Of a stretch of 64,000 nt of DNA, positions 11,040 to 21,724 are shown one piece after another. Source of the DNA: Anomaloglossus baeobatrachus. Its lineage: Eukaryota; Chordata; Amphibia; Anura; Aromobatidae. The first letter of the stretch is position 1; each line of letters opens with the position of its first letter. The notes under the pieces were generated by a model. That model did not search any database. It was not told where the DNA came from and saw nothing but the letters and a program-made list of their open reading frames with translations. The position numbers and the translations under genes are program-made. Location of the stretch: the NCBI RefSeq assembly GCF_048569485.1, contig NC_134354.1:690230698-690294697 (forward strand). The letters are read 5' to 3'.

Positions 11040-12058
11040 CGTCTGCAGGATTATCTCAAGGAGTCGTAGCCACAATGAGACAAGCTAGGAAGTCAACGTC
11101 TGCTAAGATCTACCACAGAACGTGGAAGATTTTCTTATCTTGGTGCTCTGCACAGAGTGTATCCCCTTGGCCATTTGCATTGCCCACCTTTCTTTCCTTC
11201 CTGCAATCGGGGTTGGAAAAGGGCTTGTCGCTCAGCTCCCTTAAAGGGCAAGTCTCGGCACTGTCGGTGTTTTTTCAGAAGCGTCTAGCACGTCTTCCTA
11301 AGGTGCGCACGTTCCTACAGGGGGTCTGTCATATTGTGCCCCCGTACAAGCGGCCGTTAGATCCATGGGATCTGAACAGAGTACTTGTTGCTCTGCAAAA
11401 GCCGCCCTTCGAGCCTCTAAAGGACGTTTCCTTTTCTCGCCTGTCACAGAAAGTGGAGTTTCTTGTCGCGATCACATCGCTTCGGCGAGTGTCTGAGCTG
11501 GCAGCTTTGTCATCCAAGGCTCCTTTCCTGGTGTTCCACCAGGACAAGGTAGTGCTGCGCCCCATTCCGGAGTTTCTCCCTAAGGTCGTATCCTCGTTTC
11601 ATCTTAATCAGGATATATCCTTGCCTTCCTTTTACCCTCATCCGGTTCACCGGTATGAAAAGGACTTACGTTTGCTAGATCTGGTGAGAGCACTCAGAAT
11701 CTACATTTCCCGAACGGCGCCCATGCGCCGTTCCGATGCTCTTTTTGTCCTTGTCGCTGGTCCGCGCAAGGGATTGCAGGCTTCTAAAGCCACCCTGGCT
11801 CGATGGATCAAAGAACCAATTCTAGAGGCCTACCGCTCTGCGGGGCTTCCGGTTCCTTCAGGGCTAAAAGCCCACTCAACCAGAGCCGTGGGTGCGTCCT
11901 GGGCATTACGACACCAGGCTTCGGCTCAACAGGTGTGCCAGGCAGCAACCTGGTCCAGTCTGCACACTTTCACCAAGCATTATCAGGTGCATACCTATGC
12001 TTCGGCGGATGCCAGCTTAGGTAGAAGAGTCCTGCAGGCGGCAGTGACATCCCCGTAG
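11039..12058 (+). CDS. DIRS copy B, tyrosine recombinase
   Basis: This is the integrase-equivalent of DIRS elements, which joins a circular DNA intermediate to the target without target duplication. The domain starts near ASAGLSQGVVATMRQAR, follows directly on the methyltransferase part, and ends at ASLGRRVLQAA. Catalytic signatures are the first Arg in SLRRVSELAAL, the HxxR in LKAHSTRAVGASWALRH, and the Tyr-containing TFTKHYQ near the end. The frame is open far upstream (to 9203), but that upstream stretch is the shadow of the RT frame. How it is expressed cannot be told from sequence; overlapping frames are usual for the family. Confidence 0.9.
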   Translation, partial: ASAGLSQGVVATMRQARKSTSAKIYHRTWKIFLSWCSAQSVSPWPFALPTFLSFLQSGLEKGLSLSSLKGQVSALSVFFQKRLARLPKVRTFLQGVCHIVPPYKRPLDPWDLNRVLVALQKPPFEPLKDVSFSRLSQKVEFLVAITSLRRVSELAALSSKAPFLVFHQDKVVLRPIPEFLPKVVSSFHLNQDISLPSFYPHPVHRYEKDLRLLDLVRALRIYISRTAPMRRSDALFVLVAGPRKGLQASKATLARWIKEPILEAYRSAGLPVPSGLKAHSTRAVGASWALRHQASAQQVCQAATWSSLHTFTKHYQVHTYASADASLGRRVLQAAVTSP

Positions 12059-12127
12059 GGGAGGGCTGTTTTTTTGCAGCTCTAACATGAGGTATTTCTT
12101 TACCCACCCAGGGACAGCTTTTGGACG

Positions 12128-12227
12128 TCCCAATCGTCTGGGTCTCCCAATAGAGCGCTGAAGAAGAAGGGAATTTTGTTACTTACCGTAAATTCCTTTT
12201 CTTCTAGCTCTTATTGGGAGACCCAGC
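12128..12227 (+). repeat. Internal complementary region of DIRS copy B
   Basis: The left half (CCCAATCGTCTGGGTCTCCC to GCGCTGAAGAA) is the reverse complement of the element's left end. The right half (GAAGGGAATTTTGTTACTTA onwards to CTCTTATTGGGAG) is the reverse complement of its right end. It is therefore complementary to the junction of the two ends, the known hallmark of DIRS elements. Confidence 0.92.
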
Positions 12228-12351
12228 ACCCGCCCTGTTGTCCTTCGGGATTTTTTTGTGGTTTGCGGGTACACATGTTGTTCATGTTGAACGTTTTTTT
12301 CGGTTCTCCGATGTTTCTCGGAGTTAATTTGTTTAAACCAGTTATTGGCTT

Positions 12352-12551
12352 CCTCCTTCTTGCTTTGGCACTAAAACTGGAGTACCCGTGATACCACGGG
12401 GGGGTATAGCCAGAAGGGGAGGGGCCTTGCACTTTTTAGTGTAGTGCTTTGTGTGGCCTCCGGAGGGCAGTAGCTATACCCCAATCGTCTGGGTCTCCCA
12501 ATAAGAGCTAGAAGAAAAGGAATTTACGGTAAGTAACAAAATTCCCTTCTT
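12352..12551 (+). repeat. Right inverted terminal repeat of DIRS copy B
   Basis: The inverse of the left ITR plus an outer segment of about 40 bp (GCTAGAAGAAAAGG through CAAAATTCCCTTCTT) that the left end lacks. An asymmetric, longer right ITR is a known DIRS feature. The outer segment contains a small hairpin (GGAATTT/AAATTCC arms). Confidence 0.9.
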
Positions 12552-12837
12552 TCCACTTTTTTCTCCCCTGCTTCCAAGAACCCTTTTTTTATTTTTTGAT
12601 TTTTCTTTCCACATAACTTTTTTTTTTCTTTTTTTTTTTTTTTGTCGGAAAGTTTTACTTTTTAACGACACTATATTAATTTTATCATGTGATGCACTGG
12701 AAAGTGGGAACAAAATTACAACTGCTGTGAAATTGCAAGAGAGTGCAATTCCACAATTGTTGTTTTGGGTTTATTTACCGTGTTCACTATAATGGTAAAA
12801 CTGACCTGGCATTATGATTCTCCGTGTCCGGACAATT
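12552..12837. other. T-rich stretch, no gene
   Basis: Contains long T runs (about 12588-12655) and unassigned sequence. Nothing coding is supported. Confidence 0.5.
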
Positions 12838-13201
12838 AGGGTATGTGCGGGTTTTACCGCGTTTTTCGGGTGCGTTTTTGGCCTCAAAACTGCATGCACT
12901 TCTTTCCCCAGCAAAGTCTGAGATTTCATTTTTGCTGTCCGCACAGTGCAGTTTTGTTTGGCTGCGTTTTTGTGGTGACCTAAAAAAAGCAACATGTCAA
13001 TTATTTCTGCGTTTTTGCCAGCGTTTTTCACCCATGCAATGCATTGGGAAAAATGCTGGAACAAAACCGCAGCAAAAAAAGTATGCGATTTTTGGATGCG
13101 TTTTTACCGCAGGTGCGTTTTTATGCGTTTTTTGCTGCCACAAAGCACAAAAATGCTGCATCTTTGTGGTCACATAAAAGCAACGTGCGCACATACCCTT
13201 A
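12838..13201. repeat. Palindromic TIR element, GTATGTGCG type
   Basis: Left end TTAGGGTATGTGCG and right end CGTGCGCACATACCCTTA are inverted repeats. The interior is rich in TGCGTTTTT and its complement. The same family occurs at 29379-29778 and, more diverged, at 46583-47244 and 54824-55138. Confidence 0.75.
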
Positions 13202-13798
13202 GGCGGATGCCAAACGTATAGGTTTTTTTTTTTGTTTTTCTTCTATTTAAGTGGCAAGTAAACATTTTGAAAAGTTTGTAGAGAGAGAAAAAAAAGAAGA
13301 TTTTGTTTTGTGTTGCCATTTTTTGAGACCCCTTATATTTTCATTTTTCGGGCTATTGCTTATGGGGCTTTTGAGCACTTATTTTTTTGCGCCCTGAGCG
13401 GACATTTTCACTGACACCATTTTGTGGCAGATATAATGTTATTGCAATGTTGCAGCAGCCGAAAAAAAACATAATTCTGGTGTATTTTTTTTTTTTTATC
13501 TTTTTAAACGTTTTTTTCCACTTTTACTGCATGTTAGGGGATTTGAAGCAGAGTAGAGGAATTTCACTTAAACCTTCAATGGCTTGATCGCCTATTGAAT
13601 ACACTGCAATACATTAATGGGAATCTGTCAGGAGGTTTTTGCTACTTCATTGGAGAGCAGCATCTTGTAGGCAATAAGATTCTGAAAGTAATCATGTTTA
13701 TCTTAGATTACAGTGTGCAGCCATTCTGACTTTATCTCAGAATTGAGCTAGCAGAGCTGAGAGCTGTCCCTGCCCACACTCCAGGCTGTCTATAGAGA
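13202..13798. other. Gene-free stretch
   Basis: Unassigned AT-rich sequence. A diverged remnant similar to the TTAA family start (GGGAATCTGTCAGGAGGTTTTTGCT) begins near 13619. No exon recognised. Confidence 0.45.
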
Positions 13799-14927
13799 TT
13801 GACACCGTACTTTTCACATAGCGAGATTACTAGCGAGATCGCTGCTGAGTCACAGGTTTCTTCGGCGCTCCATTGGGAGACCCAGACGATTGGGTGTATA
13901 GCACTGCCTCCGGAGGCCACACAAAGCAATTACACTAAAAAGTGTAAGGCCCCTCCCCTTCTGGCTATACACCCCCAGTGGGATCACTGGCTCACCAGTT
14001 TTCTGCTTTGTGCGAAGGAGGTCAGACATCCATGCATAAGCTCCACTGTTCAGTCAGCAGTAGCTGCTGACTATATCGGATGGAAGAAAAGAGGGCCCAT
14101 ACTAGGGCCCCCAGCATGCTCCCTTCTCACCCCACTTGCGGTTTGTAAGGTTGAGGTACCTATTGCTGGTACGGAGGCTGGAGCCCACATGCTGTTTTCC
14201 TTCCCCATCCCCCTGAGGGGCTCTGAGGAAGTGGGATCTTTCCGGCCACCAAGCCCTGAGGCCGGGCTCCATCCACAGACCCATAGAACCTGCTGGATGT
14301 GGAGCGGGAGTGCCGTTCAGGGACAAGGCCCTGCAACTTTCAGGTACTCTGTGTCCCCGTATGGCAGGCCACGCACACTCCAGGCTTGCTGGGTGTGCTA
14401 GTGCGCCGGGGACTGTAGCGCTGTGCGCTGGGCTTATAGTCCCTGCAGATTACTGGGGGACTTTACGTGTGGGGACCGCCGCGCCGACCGCCCCTGGAGC
14501 GGCGGCGCAGCTGCGACTTGTAGTGCGCCGGGGACGCGCCGACCGCGCTTTTACGGCGGCGGCGCTTCTAACTTTAGTCCCCGGCTTTTGCGGCCTAGCG
14601 CCGCTTCGTTCCCGCCCCCACCCTGTCACTCAGGGAAAGGGAGAGACGCTGTTCTATAGCAGCGCCGAGGGCTGGAGCCTTATTTGCATCTCCAGCCCCC
14701 TTCACTAGACACAGTGGGCGCCGGGTTCCCGCTCTTGTCTCGGGCACGCCCTCGGCCCGCCCCTCTCCTCTGGACGCCGGCAGCCATTCCGGCACGCAGA
14801 GCGGGAAAACGGAGACACTGAGCTACCAGCAGGATTCCGGCGCCACACACCCGCTTTTGTGCGGGCGGTAAGCGGCAACTAAAGTGCTGACCCACTAATG
14901 CCGAAGTGTCCTGTTGTACTTTTGTAC

Positions 14928-15650
14928 GGTCGCTATTCAGGATGCAGACCTAGAAACAGCAGCAAAAGATCAGGGGTGCTAAAGCACAGACTCTATATGC
15001 TGCTTGTCTTGCATGTGCTGCAGTGTCATGTGTCCTTTATGCTTGTATGCTTTACATTGCACTGTAAGGGCTATTCTTGGCTGTCTTCCCGCCTAGATGG
15101 CTAGACAGCGGCAGCAAACAGCAATGGTGCTAAGGCACAAGCTTTCAATGCTGCTTGGATTGCATGTACTGCAGAGTTTATTTTCATGCTTGTACATTCA
15201 CTGCATGTCGCTATTCTTGGCTAATGCTCCTTGATGACTAGACAACAGCAGCAGAAAAGCAAGGGTGCTAAGGCACAAGCTTTCAATGCTGCTTGGATTG
15301 CATGTGCTGCAGTGGTTATTTTCATGCTTGTATGCTATACATTCACTGTATGTCGCTTTTCCTGGCTAATGCTCCTGAATAACTAGACAACGGCAGCAGA
15401 AAAGCAAAGGTGCCAAGGCACAGGCTTTCTATGCTCCTTGTACTGCATGTGCTGAAGTGTTTATTGTACTTCATGCTTGTATGCTATACATTGCACTGTA
15501 CGGTCGCTATTCTTGGCTAATGCTCCTAGATGGCTAGACAGCAACAGCAAAAAAAAAAAAAAAAACCATGGGTGCCAAGGCACAGGATTTCTTGCTGCTT
15601 GTACTGCATGCGACTGTTCCAGGACCCCCAGTGTGTGCAATTACTCAACG
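14928..15650 (+). repeat. Tandem array of about 140-150-bp units in DIRS copy C
   Basis: Five unit starts are visible near 14928, 15069, 15209, 15354 and 15502, each beginning with a variant of GTCGCTATTCTTGGCTAATG. Each unit includes an ACAGCAGCAGAAAAGCAA-like block, then GGCACAAGCTTTC and GCATGTGCTGCAG. The unit corresponds to the gag start region of copy B (the stretch around 7600-7720), so the start of gag has been locally reiterated. Confidence 0.8.
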
Positions 15651-18337
15651 GGGTCTCTGCTACAGGTGGCCAAAAGAACCACCTGTGATCCCTGTCCAGG
15701 GACAGGGACGTAGTTGCAGTTTCCGCTGATATATTGTCTGTGGCTATGACTAACATCTTACAGACTTGCAGTCCAGACAGACCTTGGGCAATGTTGATTC
15801 AATGCCCCTGGCCACCCTGATTTCGAAACAAATCATGGCTCCAAGAGGGTCCCATGCATCCCAGGGTGCAGGCTCTGACACGGACGACAGTCCCAGACGG
15901 CCTCAGCGAGCTCCCTAAGAACGGCCCTCGACTTCATCACAGTACTCTCTGTATGACGAGGCAGACGTAGCTGTTCAGGACTCTGATCCTGAGACCGCTC
16001 TCAATCCGGATACACCGGATGGTGACGCTATAGTGAATAATCTTATAGCGTCCATCAATGGAAGGTTGGGTATTTCTCCCTCAACTCCTCCAGTGGAGGG
16101 GTCAGCTTCACAGCAGAAGAAATCCCTATTTCAGTATCTCAAGCGTATATTGAGTACTTTTCTGGTCACTCTGACTCCAGAGAAGCAGTCCAGGAACATC
16201 ACGCTTATCCCGATAAGCGTTTCTCCAACCGTATTGAAGATACGTGTTGTCTCTTCCCCCCTGACGTGCTCAAGCGCTCCAAGTGTGGATCCCCCAATCT
16301 CCAGGCTTGCGGCTAGATCTATAGTTGCAGTGGAAGATGGGACTTCACTTAAAGATGCCATTGACAGACAGATAGCCCTATCGGCGGGTCGGTTGCCCCG
16401 GCATTCGCAGCCATAGAGGCACTCCAAGCTATTTCAGCTAGTATTGCGCAGAGGGACGCGGTCACATGTACATCTTGGCCGCAGTAGCGTCCTTCACCTC
16501 GCAATGTCGGCATTGCGACTCAAGCTGTTTATGCTGTCCTGGACTCTACGAGCCGTACGTCAGTGGCGTCCGCCAACTCCGTGTTGTTACGCTCCTAGTG
16601 TTAAGGGATTGGAGTAGATGCTGCTTCCACAAAAGTGCTTAACCAGATTGCCTTTATCTGGTGACAGACTGTTTCGTGAGCGGTTGGATTAAATCATTCA
16701 ACTGTCCAAGGGTACGGATTCTTCCTTACCCCAGCTATCAAACAAGACCCATCAGGAGAAGGGACAGTCGAGGTTTCGGTCCTTCCCAGGCTCGGGCACG
16801 TCCCAATTGCCCTCGTCCAACAGGACTCAAAAGGCTCAGAGGGGCGCAGGTTCCTGGCGGGCTCAATCACGCCCGGAGAAGGCAGCCGGAGGAACCGCTA
16901 CCAAGGCGGTTTCCTCATGACTTTCAGCCCTCTCTCTCCGCGTCCGCGGTCGGTGGCAGACTCCCCCGCTTTAGCGACATTTAGCTGCCACAGGTCAATG
17001 GCCGGTGGGTGAGAGACAGTTTGTCGCAAAAACTTCCTCACCGGCCGAGCCGAGGCTCTTCTGCAGGCAGTAGGAGTCGTAATCCCGGTTCCTCCTCAGG
17101 AACAAGAGACACTTTTTACTCCGATCTGGTCGGGGTGACAAAATAGGACGACTCCTTCCGTTCCGTTCTGGACCTTAAACTGCTCAACAAGCACGTGAAA
17201 ACCAGGCGGTTCCGGATGGAATCCCTCCGCTCCGTCATTGCCTCAAGGTCTCAAGGAGATTTCCTAGCATCAATAGACATCAGGATGCTTATCTCCACGT
17301 GCCGATTGCTCCAGAGCACCGGCGTTTGCTACGATTCGTTATTGAAGACGAGCATCTTCGGTTCGTAGCCCTACCCTTCGGTCTGGCGACAGCCCCACGG
17401 GTTTTCACCAAGTTCATGGCAGCAGTGGGACCGCTCCCGCACTCGCAGGGTCACCCTGTGATCCCTTACTTAGACCATCTACTTGTCAAGGCACTCTTTT
17501 AAGAGGCATGCCAACACAGCCTGAACATGGCGCTGGAGACTTCCCAGAGTTTCGGGTGGGTCCTCAACTTTTCAAAGTTAAACCCAATCGCTGGCATATC
17601 TTAGCTTGGGGTTTCACACTCCCTCAGCGATGGTGAAGCTTCCACTGGACAAACAGCGGTCACTACAGACGGGGGTGCAGTCTCTCCTTCAAGGAGACAC
17701 CTCATCCAGAGGCAGTCCCTTTCACGCAGTTTCATCTGCGTCCACTTCAATAGAACATTCTTCGCTAATGGGAGGGGAAGTCGATGTCCCTACACAGGAA
17801 CGTCCCCCTTTCTCAGACGATCAAGCACTCTCTTCAGAAGAGTCCACTCTTCAGATCAATTGTCTGGAGCTCTGGGCAGTGCATATGGCACTGCAAGACT
17901 TCCTGCAGTGGCTGGAAGGCAAACAGATCCGAATTCAGTCGGACAATCCACAGCGGTGGCATACATCAACCACCAAGGCGGACTACGCAGTCGGCGAGCC
18001 TCCCAGGAAGTCCGCCGGATTCTGCTAGGGGTGGAAGACAGAGCATACACCATATCCGCAGTTCACATCCCGGGTGTAGAAAACTGGGAAGCAGACTTCC
18101 TCAGTCACCAGGGCGTGGACGCAGGAGAATGGTCTCTGCACCCGGACGGGTTTCACGAATCGGCACAACAGCAAGGTCCCGGTTTTCATGACAATCAAAG
18201 AGCTCTGGCGACAGGCATCTCACAGTCGGTCAACCGTGGGCACTACCAGACCGGCCAGACTTACTGTCCCAAGGGCCGTTTTTCCATCTGAATTCTACGG
18301 CCCTGAACCTACTGTGTGGCCATTGCGTCCTAGATCC

Positions 18338-19360
18338 TAGTGTCCTCAGGATTATCCCACGGGGTCGTTGCCACCATGAGACAGGCTATGAAGCCCACGT
18401 CTGCTAAGATCTACCACGGAAGTGGAAGATTTTCTTTTACTGGTGCTCTGTACAAGGAGTGTCCCCCTGGCCATTGGCATTGCCTACTTTTCTTTCCTCC
18501 CTGCAATCTGGGTTGGAAAAGGGCTTGTCGCTCGGCTACCTTAAAGGGCAAGTCTCGGCGCTATTGGTGTTTTTTTCAGAAGCGTCTAGCACGACGTCCG
18601 CAGGTACGCACGTTCCTGCAGGGGGTTTGGTCATATCGTCCCCCCGTACGAGCGGCCGTTAGATCCATGGGATCTGAACAGGGTACTAGTTGCTCTCCAG
18701 AAGCCGCCTTTCGAGTCTCTGACGGATGTTTCACTCTCTCGACTATCACGGAAAGTGGCCTTTCTGGTAGCGATCACGTCTCTTCGGAGAGTGTCTGAGC
18801 TAGCAGCGCGGTCATCCAAGGCTCCCTTCCTGGTGGTCCACCAGGACAAGGTAGTGCTGCGCCCCATTCAGGAGTTTCTCCCTAAGGTAGTATCCTCGTT
18901 TCATATTAATCAGGATATCTCCTTACCTTCTTTTTGTCCTCATCTGGTTCACCGGTATGAAAAGGATTTTCATTTGTTAGATCTGGTGAGAGCACTCAGA
19001 ATCTACATTTCCCGCACGGCGCCCCTGCGCCGCTCTGATGCACTCTTTGTCCTTGTCGCTGGCCAGCGCAAGGGGTCGCAGGCTTCCAAAGCCACCCTGG
19101 CTCGATGGATCAAAGAACCAATTCTTGAAGCCTACCGTTCTGCTGGGCTTCCGGTTCCATCAGGGCTGAAGGCCCATTCTACCAGAGCCGTGGGTGCGTC
19201 CTGGGCATTACGACACCAGGCTACGGCTCAACAGGTGTGCCAGGCAGCTACCTGGTCGAGTCTGCACACTTTCACCATACATTATCAGGTGCATACCTAT
19301 GCTTCGGCGGACGCCAGCCTAGGTAGAGGAGTCCTGCAGGCGGCAGTTGCCTCCCCGTAG
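18338..19360 (+). pseudogene. DIRS copy C, tyrosine recombinase part
   Basis: Retains TSLRRVSELAARSSKAPF, LKAHSTRAVGASWALRHQAT and the terminal ASADASLGRGVLQAA block. Broken, with only a few breaks, all in the front half. The rest of copy C is far more decayed, so the part may have decayed at a different pace or been partly exchanged with a younger copy; that is speculative. Confidence 0.8.
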
Positions 19361-20570
19361 GGGAGGGCTGTCTTTGCAGCTCTAACATGAGGTATTTCTT
19401 TACCCACCCAGGGACAGCTTTTGGACGTCCCAATCGTCTGGGTCTCCCAATGGAGCGCCGAAGAAGAAGGGAATTTTGTTACTTACCGTAAATTCCTTTT
19501 CTTCTAGCTCCTATTGGGAGACCCAGCACCCGCCCTGTTGTCCTTCGGGATTTTTGGTGGTTTTTCGGGTACACATGTTGTTCATGTTGAATGGTTTTTC
19601 AGTTCTCCGACGTTACTTCGGAGTGAATTTGTTTAAACCAGTTATTGGCTTTACTCCTTCTTGCTTTTGCACTAAAACTGGTGAGCCAGTGATCCCACTG
19701 GGGGTGTATAGCCAGAAGGGGAGGGGCCTTACACTTTTTAGTGTAATTGCTTTGTGTGGCCTCCGGAGGCAGTGCTATACACCCAATCGTCTGGGTCTCC
19801 CAATAGGAGCTAGAAGAAAAGGAATTTACGGTAAGTAACAAAATTCCCTTCTTTGTGATGTACCAGTGACCTCATTAGCGATCTTGCTGTGTGTGACACT
19901 AAGCAGCGACCTAGCCCCTGCTGTGAAATCGCTGATCGTTACACACTGTTCTGGTTCATTTTTTGGTCGTCGGGCTCCTGCAGGGCAGCACACATCGGTG
20001 TGTTTGACACCTTACCCAACGGCCTCATTCGCGACTCACGCAGGCGTGCATCTTCGTTGTTTTGAGCGCCCTCTTTGTTCCGAGCGGTGATTGCTACTGC
20101 GTTCGGATTGGCCGATTCCATCCTCTGTTCTGGCTTGTAGATCGCAGTACATTTTAGAGGGCTGAATTCACTTGTCCCGGACCGCGTGTAGCAGCAGATA
20201 GTAATACAGTCTCCATTCTGCATCAGGACTGTAGGATTGAGAAGGATGGAAGCGCTATTATGTTGCCTTCTCTAAAGGTAAGGCCGCCCAGTCACAACGC
20301 AGTTACGACCACCAATCGGAGCAGAGGGGGTGCGGAAAAGGCAATGTAGATGCACGCCTATGTTACTAATCAAGATTTGAATCGTGCTATCTGACAGGGT
20401 CCCAGCAACCGCCGATATCATTGTGCGGGTCGTTATGGGTCGCCGTATCGTTGCTGCGCCATTGGGAAGATCTGACTGTTTGACAGCTCACTAGCGACGT
20501 ACCAGCGATCCTGACCAGGTCGTATCATGGTCTGAATCGCTGATACGTCGTTTAGTGTGACGGTATCCTT

Positions 20571-20698
20571 ACAGTCAATGCACAATCACAGCAGGGGCTT
20601 GCCAGTTTGCTCTGTGTGCGCAGAGGAGTTGCTCCAATGTTAATCACAGAGCAATAAACCCTTAGTATGAGTAAATAGCTCATGAATGAAAGGAACAG
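20571..20698. other. Spacer between palindromic element and DIRS copy D
   Basis: Short unassigned sequence with an AATAAA at about 20651. Nothing coding. Confidence 0.4.
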
Positions 20699-21724
20699 TT
20701 TTTTTCTTTTTCGTTCCTTTGGGAGACCCAGACCATGGGTGTTTAGCTTCTGCCTCCGGAGGACACACAAAGTACTACACTTAAAAGTGTAGCTCCTCCC
20801 TCTGAGCTTATACACCCCCTGGTAGCCAGTCCTAGCCAGTTTATTGCTTTGTCAGGAGGCATACATCCACACATGCATTCTCATCTGATTTGTTTGACTT
20901 TTGGAAAGAGTTTGAAGAAAAGCGGGTCCATGTCTGGACTCCCGGCATGTCCCTTCTCACCCCACTGTGTCGGCGGTGTTGTTAAGGTTGATTTACAAGG
21001 CTGCAGCCTTACATGCCGCGCTCCTTCACTATCCCTTCTGGGCTCTGGCTTGAAGTGGGAGCCAGCACGGTCTCCATGCCTGGCAGGAGTCCGGTCTCCA
21101 TCCACAGCCCCTTGAGGATTCTGTTGGACCGCAGCACTCATCCCCAGGGACATGGCCCTGCGTCTCAGCAGCTAAGTACCTGAGACGTTTATGTTGGGGG
21201 TCCCGGTTCTTTATTGTAAGGGGAGAGTATGCTGTATGTGATTGTTTTAACTTTTCCGGCGGGTTCTCTAGCTTTTGCCTGAGAACTGCGCCGATGGTGC
21301 CTGCTTGTCGGCCTCGCCGCTTAAATTTAGGCCCCGGCTTCGCCGGAGGCCTAGTTTCATTTTCCTGCCCTCACATGTCACTCATGCAGAGGGACAGGTT
21401 CGGCTCCTCCCGGCGGCCGTTCTACACAGGGGAGGGACACTCCCCACTGCTGTGGCGTCCCTCCTTCCCTGCAGGTCTCTATAGCCCTCCAGTTCCCGCT
21501 CTTTTATAGGAACGCCCTCTTCTCAGGCAGAGTTCACTCTGCTCTGGGACATCCTGCATTCTGCATCTCTGCTGAGGTGCTGCGACTGGGGGACCGGGCT
21601 TCGGGATCTGGAGGGCACACAACACCGCGCTCAGCGGTCTGGTAAGCCACAGCCGGTCTTCGGTTGTGGACCTCTGTATATTCTCCCTGGGGTTCATTCT
21701 CTGCAAAGCCCCCACTCCAGCAGC

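Larger units (their letters stand above)
6473..12551 (+). mobile_element. DIRS retroelement copy B (looks whole)
   Basis: This is a 6.1-kb element with non-LTR inverted ends. Order: left ITR (6473-6636), GC-rich leader (6637-7651), gag (7652-9142), RT-RNase H-methyltransferase (8892-11039), tyrosine recombinase (from 11039 to 12058), internal complementary region (about 12128-12227), right ITR (12352-12551). All three coding parts are open, overlap in the way known for DIRS elements, and no obvious break is seen. It begins at TTCTTCAG and ends at CCCTTCTT with no visible target duplication, as expected of integration by a tyrosine recombinase. Both halves of the internal complementary region match its own ends exactly at the positions that vary between copies, so it is probably young. 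Confidence 0.93.
13858..19854 (+). mobile_element. DIRS retroelement copy C (old, decayed)
   Basis: A fossil of about 6 kb in the same subfamily as copies A and B. Parts: left ITR (13858-14021), leader (14022 to about 14927), gag-derived region including a tandem array (14928-16919), RT-RNase H-methyltransferase remains (about 16920-18335), tyrosine recombinase (about 18338-19360), internal complementary region (about 19429-19528) and right ITR (about 19653-19854). Both outer ends survive and match the internal complementary region. The gag and RT parts are heavily broken (well over ten breaks); the recombinase end is the best preserved part. Confidence 0.9.
13799..20570. repeat. Palindromic TIR element split by DIRS copy C
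   Basis: The left piece (13799-13857) has ACCGTACTTTTCACATAGCG and AGCGAGATCGCTG. The right piece (19855-20570) has AGCGATCTTGCTG near its start and ends CGTTTAGTGTGACGGTATCC. The pieces belong together as the two arms of a CGAC/GTCG-rich element related to 3660-4494, interrupted by copy C. Confidence 0.6.

Noticed and set aside
12176-12545. A real host intron defined by the donor-like and acceptor-like words in the DIRS repeats
   Set aside because: The words recur in all DIRS copies and lie in terminal and internal repeats; there is no host coding sequence beside them.
14928-15650. Satellite DNA independent of the DIRS element
   Set aside because: Each unit matches the start of gag in other copies and the array sits exactly where gag begins in copy C.
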